From the NCBI GenBank assembly GCA_039566865.1, contig CM076959.1, forward strand, positions 7,857,501 through 7,921,500: a stretch of DNA of 64,000 nt, read 5' to 3'. The position numbers and the translations under genes were made by a program. Positions 58,456-64,000 of the stretch are shown here, piece after piece. The stretch comes from Aurelia coerulea. Lineage: Eukaryota; Cnidaria; Scyphozoa; Semaeostomeae; Ulmaridae. Numbering within the stretch: position 1 is the stretch's first letter; the number at the start of each line of letters is the position of its first letter. The notes beneath the pieces were generated by a model. That model did no database searches. It was not told where the DNA came from and was given only the letters and a program-made list of their open reading frames with translations.

Positions 58456-59380
58456 AAACAGGTATAATGATTTTTCCGTGCTATAATGATGTATTTCTTG
58501 GATTGCAGCATCAGTTACTAATTTGGTTGTAAACTATAATGTTTCCAAAAAAACCAAGCTTATGACCTTAAAGTATGAGAAAAAATAAGAATTTTCAAAA
58601 TTGACCTATTTTTCCAAAAAAGCCAAGCCTGTGACCGTAAAGTTTAGGAAAGAATAAGAATTTTCAAAATCAGCCTATTTCTCCAAAAAAGAAAAACAGG
58701 AATAAGGATTTTTTTAAATAGGATTTTTCAAAACGGTTTACTTCTGTAAAAAAGTGAAGGTTGAGGTATTACCTTTTAGCAAGGAAAAAACACAGAAACC
58801 CCCCAGCACAAAACCCTCTGGCCCTCTGTAGCCCTGCCCTAGCGCTAAAAATAGACAGTGCCCATAGAAATGGAAGCGAGGTTGCCTCACTTGGATGTGA
58901 GCTTAGATTTTGGCGCGAAACAGATCATTATTTGGAGGTGGCGCCGCCAGTTCGCAAGAAACCAGGTGGAAGTGGCGCTCAAATTTTCATTTACAGCCTT
59001 CGTGGTGTAGAGAAAAGACTTGCTCATGGCGGGGTGAGTTTACAAAGTACTTTCTGAAGCATTTGATTATTGCTGTTAATGTTTGTGAAAGGCTGCCTTG
59101 TTTAGGCCATGAATCGGTGTCTGCAGTCAACGTTTTAGGCCAAAGAAGTCGTACTTTTTCGTGTTCGTACCGACCAAGCGACCAAGTTCGGTAAGCGACT
59201 TATGTTGCGAAGTTTAGGCCCAATCACAGCTATCATGCTTTGCCAATAACTTTCCTCGTAGGGGGGTTACCCCAAATATTATTGCATATTCAAACTCCTT
59301 ATAGTACAGGCTTTCATATAGTATATAGCTTATATATATAAACGATTTTCCGAATTCGTAAGTTCCGCCTACTTTTTTGG
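58456..59380. repeat. Minisatellite fragment and shared block downstream of the kinase gene
   Basis: 58545-58730 has two or three complementary minisatellite units (AAGCCAAGC..TGACC..TAAAGT). 58800-59368 is the complement of the Merlin-composite centre, ending CGAATTCGTAAGTTCCGCC, then TTTTTTGGGGCACCCTGTA, a mariner-type end without a partner. One frame (SQETRWKWRSNF...) ends at a donor-like GGGGTGAGTTT. Confidence 0.5.
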
Positions 59381-60030
59381 GGCACCCTGTACTTGCATCA
59401 AATCTTCTTTGGCAGTAAGGGCAATGTGAAGAGGTCCCATAAGTGGAATGAATCCTTGATTTATGTTCATTGGCAGTGTTATTGGCATTGTTAATCCAGC
59501 AGCCTCCTGAACATACAGTCGTGGAGAAAAGTAAAGACCACATTTGTGTCAACAAATTTTCTTGGTCTAACGACATGGAACCCTACCACTCTGCCTATTT
59601 TACTGTCTTGGAGTTGGTATAGATCAACTTTCCATGTAGATTCTCAATTTTGATGCTGTTTTTATTAATTTATGTGCCATTTTGATATGACGTCACAATG
59701 AAATAGATAGAAATTCTCGGAAATGACAGTGGTTCTGCCGACAAGGGGTATGACCCAAAAATTGTGTTACTCATCTGGTCAACATTTGTTGGAACATTAG
59801 TAATTGTATACTGCCTCCCTGATTTCATGAGGTCATTGGCAATCTTCCTCAGATCATTGGTAATACAGGCTTGTGTGTGTATTCTGGATCTTTTATGCAC
59901 TGCACACTGCAGGTCAAAATTATCCAACAAGTTCTTTGTTACTGTTAGGGCTTTTGCAAATCTGTCTACAGCTCTTCTATTTCTGGCATTGGGGCCAAGA
60001 TATCTAATGACATTTCTTATCAGATTGTTT
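59381..60030. other. Unassigned region, possible gene fragments on either strand
   Basis: On the minus strand, 59400-59510 reads AGLTMPITLPMNINQGFIPL followed by MGPLHIALTAKEDLM, and 59735-60020 is open and protein-like (RFAKALTVTKNLLDNF, then TITNVPTNVDQMSN). They may be exons of one unrecognised gene or transposon. No complete splice chain was found. Confidence 0.3.
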
Positions 60031-60171
60031 TTTATCAGACTGGTGCATACAGATGCGCAGTTTGCAACAAGAGTGTCAATGTACCATGTGGCAGGCACCC
60101 TGAGGGCTCGGAGGAGGGTTATGGGGCAAATGTCATCTGTTTCAACTGCAATGATGAAGTAAATGATGGTA
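60031..60171 (+). CDS. Single exon with a small zinc-binding module
   Basis: Bounded by TTTATCAG|ACTGGT and GATG|GTAAGA. The frame is TGAYRCAVCNKSVNVPCGR, then GANVICFNCNDEVND. The CxxC...C...CxxC arrangement resembles the short zinc modules of some domesticated transposase proteins. No flanking exon was identified, and an antisense frame overlaps it. Confidence 0.35.
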
Positions 60172-60354
60172 AGAACATAAGATCTTTTTGGATGATTACA
60201 AAGTCCGTTCTGAGCTAAGCAAGCATAAGAAAATCTGAAAATTGATTTCTTCATAACCCCAAATGATCGTTGATGCTGTTTTTAGCTACAGTCAGAGAGA
60301 TGAGTGTTGCTGCTAAAGTCGCCTTCAATAGAAAATCAAGCGCCTTGTATGTCT

Positions 60355-60480
60355 CAAACAGTGGCGGCTGGTGAGGAAAATATTTGGTGGGGCAATATTG
60401 GGAAGAAAAGGGGGTCTGGGGGCGTAGCCCCAGAAAATTTTCAGTGACCACGCCCTTCAAACGCTCGGAAAATGCTGGCA
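60355..60480. repeat. Fragment with hAT-type end
   Basis: CAGTGGCGGCTGGTGAGG followed by GGGGGCGTAGCCCC. The first motif is a common hAT-derivative terminus; no second end was found. Confidence 0.35.
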
Positions 60481-60632
60481 ACGCCCTTTTCGATACACTT
60501 TCTAGAAAATTTCTGTAGGAACTGGGCATACCTAGTTTTCATTCTGCAATTCAGTGCTTGCTTACTTACGGCAGAATACCTCGAAAGATATTTTCTTGCC
60601 TTCCTTTGTTTTGATCTCAAATTTTGTAAAAA

Positions 60633-63020
60633 GTGCTATTTTTCTTTGAAGAATGCAACAAACACTTTAAATCGCAACAAAATAGACATCAGTCTGTTGG
60701 GCCTAGTTTGTTTACAGACGAAAATACTTCAAAAAAGACATTATCGAATAAAGAAAATGAGAGACAGGTGCGCCCAAGAGAATTATCAAATTTTGCCACA
60801 ATGGAGTTCAGCGACATCAGAGAAAGTATTCCAATTGATAACAGTTGGACAAACACTTGGTCACTGTCAGAATACCCCAGTGAATATTTCAAATCAGCGA
60901 CAGCCAGCAAAGATGAATGGCAAGTGCCGAAATCGCGTGCAGCAAGATCTACAACTGCCTCAAATGCACAACCACTTTTTGAAACAAAGAATCGATTCAG
61001 CTCCCTTGCTGGTATCGGAGAATACAGTTCAGTGGATAATTCTTGGAAATTGTCAGAAAACCCAAAAGAATACGCTATTAGAGATCACCGGCCCCGGCCC
61101 CCCGGCCCTCGGCACCATGGCGCTCGGCCCTCGGCCCCCACAAATATAGGTATTTCTTTGTTTCATAGCTGTCTGGCTGTTCCCGCATTTAAAATGATCC
61201 GAACGGTGCCGTTCAATCGAAAAATCGCAATGTTCGAAGCCTCCAAGAGCTTAAGAAACTCCTTTCAAGTAAAGTGAGAGAACTTCGAGGGGCCGGGCAG
61301 TCATCTGAGTCTCGCAAAACAAGTTGAGTATAAACCACAAATGTACACACACCACACGCTCCTTCGCATACAATTCATGCGCCTTCGTAGTCAATCGAGG
61401 GAGTCACATTCCATATGGTTGCATTCTTTGATGCATTATTTACAAATATGTGGACCGCAAACTGTTCAACATAATTCCTTACTTTTGACCCTTGGAACGG
61501 ACAGCTTTTCGAGTGGGTGACAGGACACCAAAGTGAAGCAACATGAAGTAAAGTGTACTTCGAAACCATAATCAAAACGGAATAATACTAATGTAAATGA
61601 GAATATTGAAGGTTCCTCTTGAAATCGTTTTTACGAACATTCTTTAAATCGGCGGGATCCCCTTGACTTTCAATAAATGTCTTGGACACAGGCAAGCACA
61701 GGTTATGAGAAGAAAGTGGAAAGAGGAATCAATTTCTTTCTCAACAAAGTGTTTGGAGTTTCCTAATTTCTTGGTAATGGTCATCTCGCCATCGGTGCGT
61801 TTAGTTTCTTAGAAAGAGTTACTTACAAACAATTTACTCTGCGTAATTTCGAAACAGGGGAAAGAGGGGTTTTCAGGGCGACAGTTAGCCAGAACGACTA
61901 CGAAGGCGCATGAATTGTATGCGAAGGAGCGTGTGGTGTGTGTACATTTGTGGTTTGTTTAGGAAATCATACTCAACTTGTTTTGCGAGACTCAGATGAC
62001 TGCCCGGCCCCTCGAAGTTCTCTCACTTTACTTGAAAGGAGTTTCTTAAGCTCTTGGAGGCTTCGAACATTGCGATTTTTCGATTGAACGGCACCGTTGG
62101 GATCATTTTAAATGCGGGAACAGCCAGACAGCTATGAAACGAAGAAATACCTATATTTGTGGGGGCCGAGGGCCGAGCGCCATGGTGCCGAGGGCCGGGG
62201 CCGGGGGGCCGGGGCCGGTGATTTCTAATAGCCAAAAGAATATGACAATTCAACAACAGCAGACAAAGACGGCAAAAGACAACAGGCTCGTGAGAGATAC
62301 AATCCCTTGGAAAATCGTTATGAGAAAGATCACGAGGCACCTGCAAGAAATAACAACGGCCAAAGAAATCAAAGAAATGCAAGAAATGTGGTCCCAGGTG
62401 AGCACTCCTACAGCGAGGCTGCAGAAAAAAGATTTCCAAATGCAACCGCAAGAAATGCCGACCCTCGGGAATGGCAAAGTAGCAAAGAATTTCAAACCCA
62501 TGATGACCCTAAAGGACCTCGCAAAACAAAGGTTGCAATCGTCGGAGACTCGATGCTGCGAGGAATAAGGAGACAGGATATAAACAGAGAAGTGAAGCGA
62601 AAAAACACTTATGTCAAGACGTTTCCTGGTGCTACGGTGGGGCATATGAAATGGCATGTCATACCATCACTTGACATGGATCCTGACGAAATAATATTTA
62701 TGTGTGGAACGAATAATCTCCGAAATGATCATCCAAACCAAATCGCAAAAGAGATCGTTGAATTGGCTGTCAACACGAAGAAAAGAGTACGGAGAGTTGC
62801 TGTATCGAGCATTGTACGTAGAGCAGACAGCTCGGATTTGGATGTGAAGAGAATGAACGTAAACAGCATCTTAGAACAGGAATTACCAAAGCATGAAATC
62901 GAATTTATTAACAATGACAATATCAAGGATGAAAACTTAGATCGTTGGGGACTTCACTTAAATTACACGGGTAAAAACCTTCTCACAGGTAACTTTATCA
63001 ATTTTTTATCAAACGTCTGA
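60633..63020 (+). pseudogene. CR1-like LINE ORF1 (SGNH esterase), interrupted
   Basis: The frame 60633-61062 (first ATG at 60801, MEFSDIRESIPIDN) continues after the inserted element from 62233 in the same phase (the insertion plus one duplicate is 1,170 bp, divisible by three). The second part ends with an SGNH/GDSL-type esterase: VAIVGDSMLRGI (catalytic Ser), DEIIFMCGTNNLRND and the closing DRWGLHLNYTGK. Esterase-bearing ORF1 proteins are known from CR1-group LINEs, where they are thought to aid RNP or membrane association. Stop TGA at 63018-63020. The true N-terminus is uncertain. Confidence 0.75.
61073..62232. mobile_element. Inverted-repeat element inside LINE ORF1, 10-bp target duplication
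   Basis: GCTATTAGAGATCACCGG and its near-complement at the right end lead into GC-rich arms (GGCCCCGGCCC, CATGGCGCTCGGCC) of about 320 bp. CAAAAGAATA is duplicated (61063-61072 and 62233-62242). The centre (61395-61900) has no coding potential. Long arms and a 10-bp duplication suit a non-autonomous MULE. Confidence 0.8.
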
Positions 63021-63137
63021 CTAACTAGTTTAGAAGTTATCAGAGAATTTCGTAGCAACGCTTCTGAACCAACCCCTGAAGGCAGCCCCTCTGTGCCCTC
63101 TGTAAATAGTTTAACAGCGTCCGCCTCTCTGAATTAA

Positions 63138-64000
63138 ACTTCTAGCAAAGATTCATCAGCAAATAATTCATCAGGATCGATTAGCGAGTCTGAAAGTAAT
63201 GATATCGACAATTTTTTTAGTCTAAGGGTTGAATGTACCAGAAATTTGCTCCTAGGTTTTTTAAACATAAACAGTCTTAGAAACAAAATTACTGATCTCA
63301 GACTGATCGCTGAGAAATGTTTGCCTGATATATTACTCATAGAAGAAACAAAATTAAACTCGGATTTTAAAACTGGATTGTTTCTCATTAATAACTACAA
63401 AAGTCCAATACATCTGGATAGGTCTGAATTTGGAGGAGGTCTCATGCATTACTCCATGAATGGCATTATTTGCAACAGGGTGCCCACTTTTGAAGTCCCT
63501 TCTCTTGAGTTATTGTGTTCTGAACTGGTAGTTGCAAAAAAGAAATGGATAATGTATAGCATTTACCGTCCCCCGAATGTAAATATAGAAACATTTTTCT
63601 CAGATCTGTCCACTTCCTTAAATCGTGCATTAGATCGGTACGATAACATTATTTTAATGGGCGATATCAATATTGATACTCAAAATAAAACAGATCCTGG
63701 TTTTGACAAATTGGCTTCTTTTTGTGATGTGTTCGGTCTGTCCAATTTAGTGACGTCGAAAACTTGTTTCACAAAGAACCATAGCTCATCTATTGATGTT
63801 ATTTTAACGAATAGACCCAGGTCTTTCCAGAAAACTTCCGTTTTTGAAGTAGGTCTAAGTGACTATCATGGTCTCGTAGCTACCACTATGAAATCAACTG
63901 TTCCTAGGCTAAACCCGAAACAAATAAAATACCGCAGCTACAAAAAGTTTGTTCCTGAAAATTTCTTGAATGATGTAAAGCAAGCCCAATTTGAATGCAA
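63138..64000 (+). CDS. LINE ORF2, endonuclease domain (runs off the window)
   Basis: Open from the stop TAA at 63135-63137 to the last base, in the same frame as ORF1. It shows an apurinic-type endonuclease: LNINSLRNKITDL, PDILLIEETKLN, YSIYRPPN, LMGDINIDTQ, SSIDVILTNRP and LSDYHGLV, in the normal order. The second and last catalytic blocks (GDxN, SDYH) are present. The reverse transcriptase should follow outside. The start codon is not determined; the first in-frame ATG is too far in (about 63444) to be the real start. Confidence 0.85.

Noticed and set aside
59764..60162. 132-codon plus-strand frame
   Set aside because: Hydrophobic low-information translation. A different plus frame contains the zinc-binding exon, and the minus strand is also open.

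Overview
This is eukaryotic DNA from an AT-rich, repeat-dense animal genome. Coding sequence is split by GT..AG introns. The repeats include a CR1-like LINE with an esterase in ORF1, Merlin, mariner, a piggyBac-like element, MULE and KDZ sequences, a short TTAGGG-type array, and many G/C-tract and TTTCTTA-rich miniature elements. The mix suggests an invertebrate, most likely a cnidarian; that placement is inference, because no conserved host marker gene was recognised.

Layout. (1) 1,255-21,027, minus strand: an intron-rich gene of the Kyakuja-Dileera-Zisupton (KDZ) transposase family, reconstructed from 11 short exons with matching splice phases. It carries three in-frame stops. Exon 2 is cut by a 2.2-kb inverted-repeat element with a 9-bp target duplication, and exon 4 by a 4.1-kb foldback element. 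Its introns hold mariner-type, piggyBac-like and TTTCTTA-family miniature elements and a 1.4-kb palindrome built of smaller palindromes. (2) 21,795-57,538: a very large inverted repeat. The left arm is about 10.0 kb, the right arm about 12.6 kb, and the loop about 13.2 kb. The arms differ by a mariner element (left only), a 5.5-kb head-to-head Merlin composite (right only), an extra 451-bp tandem copy (right), and an internally deleted TTTCTTA element (right). (3) Loop: a spliced gene (32,461-42,878, plus strand) with an open frame of 1,572 codons. It joins a protein kinase, a cysteine-peptidase-like region, a MULE transposase core, a SWIM zinc finger and a C-terminal zinc cluster. (4) 56,453-58,455, plus strand: a second kinase gene with an RFX-like DNA-binding region. 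It straddles the outer edge of the right arm, and its 5' part is duplicated and truncated in the left arm. (5) 59.4-64 kb: an unassigned zinc-binding exon, then a CR1-like LINE whose ORF1 is interrupted by an inverted-repeat element with a 10-bp target duplication. Its ORF2 runs off the window.

How it may fit together (inference). Two different kinase genes sit in one inverted duplication, and one of them is fused to a transposase. At least four non-autonomous elements here have 9-10 bp target duplications, the size MULE transposases make, so the loop gene is a candidate source of the activity. All coordinates come from reading the sequence by eye; no search or alignment was run.
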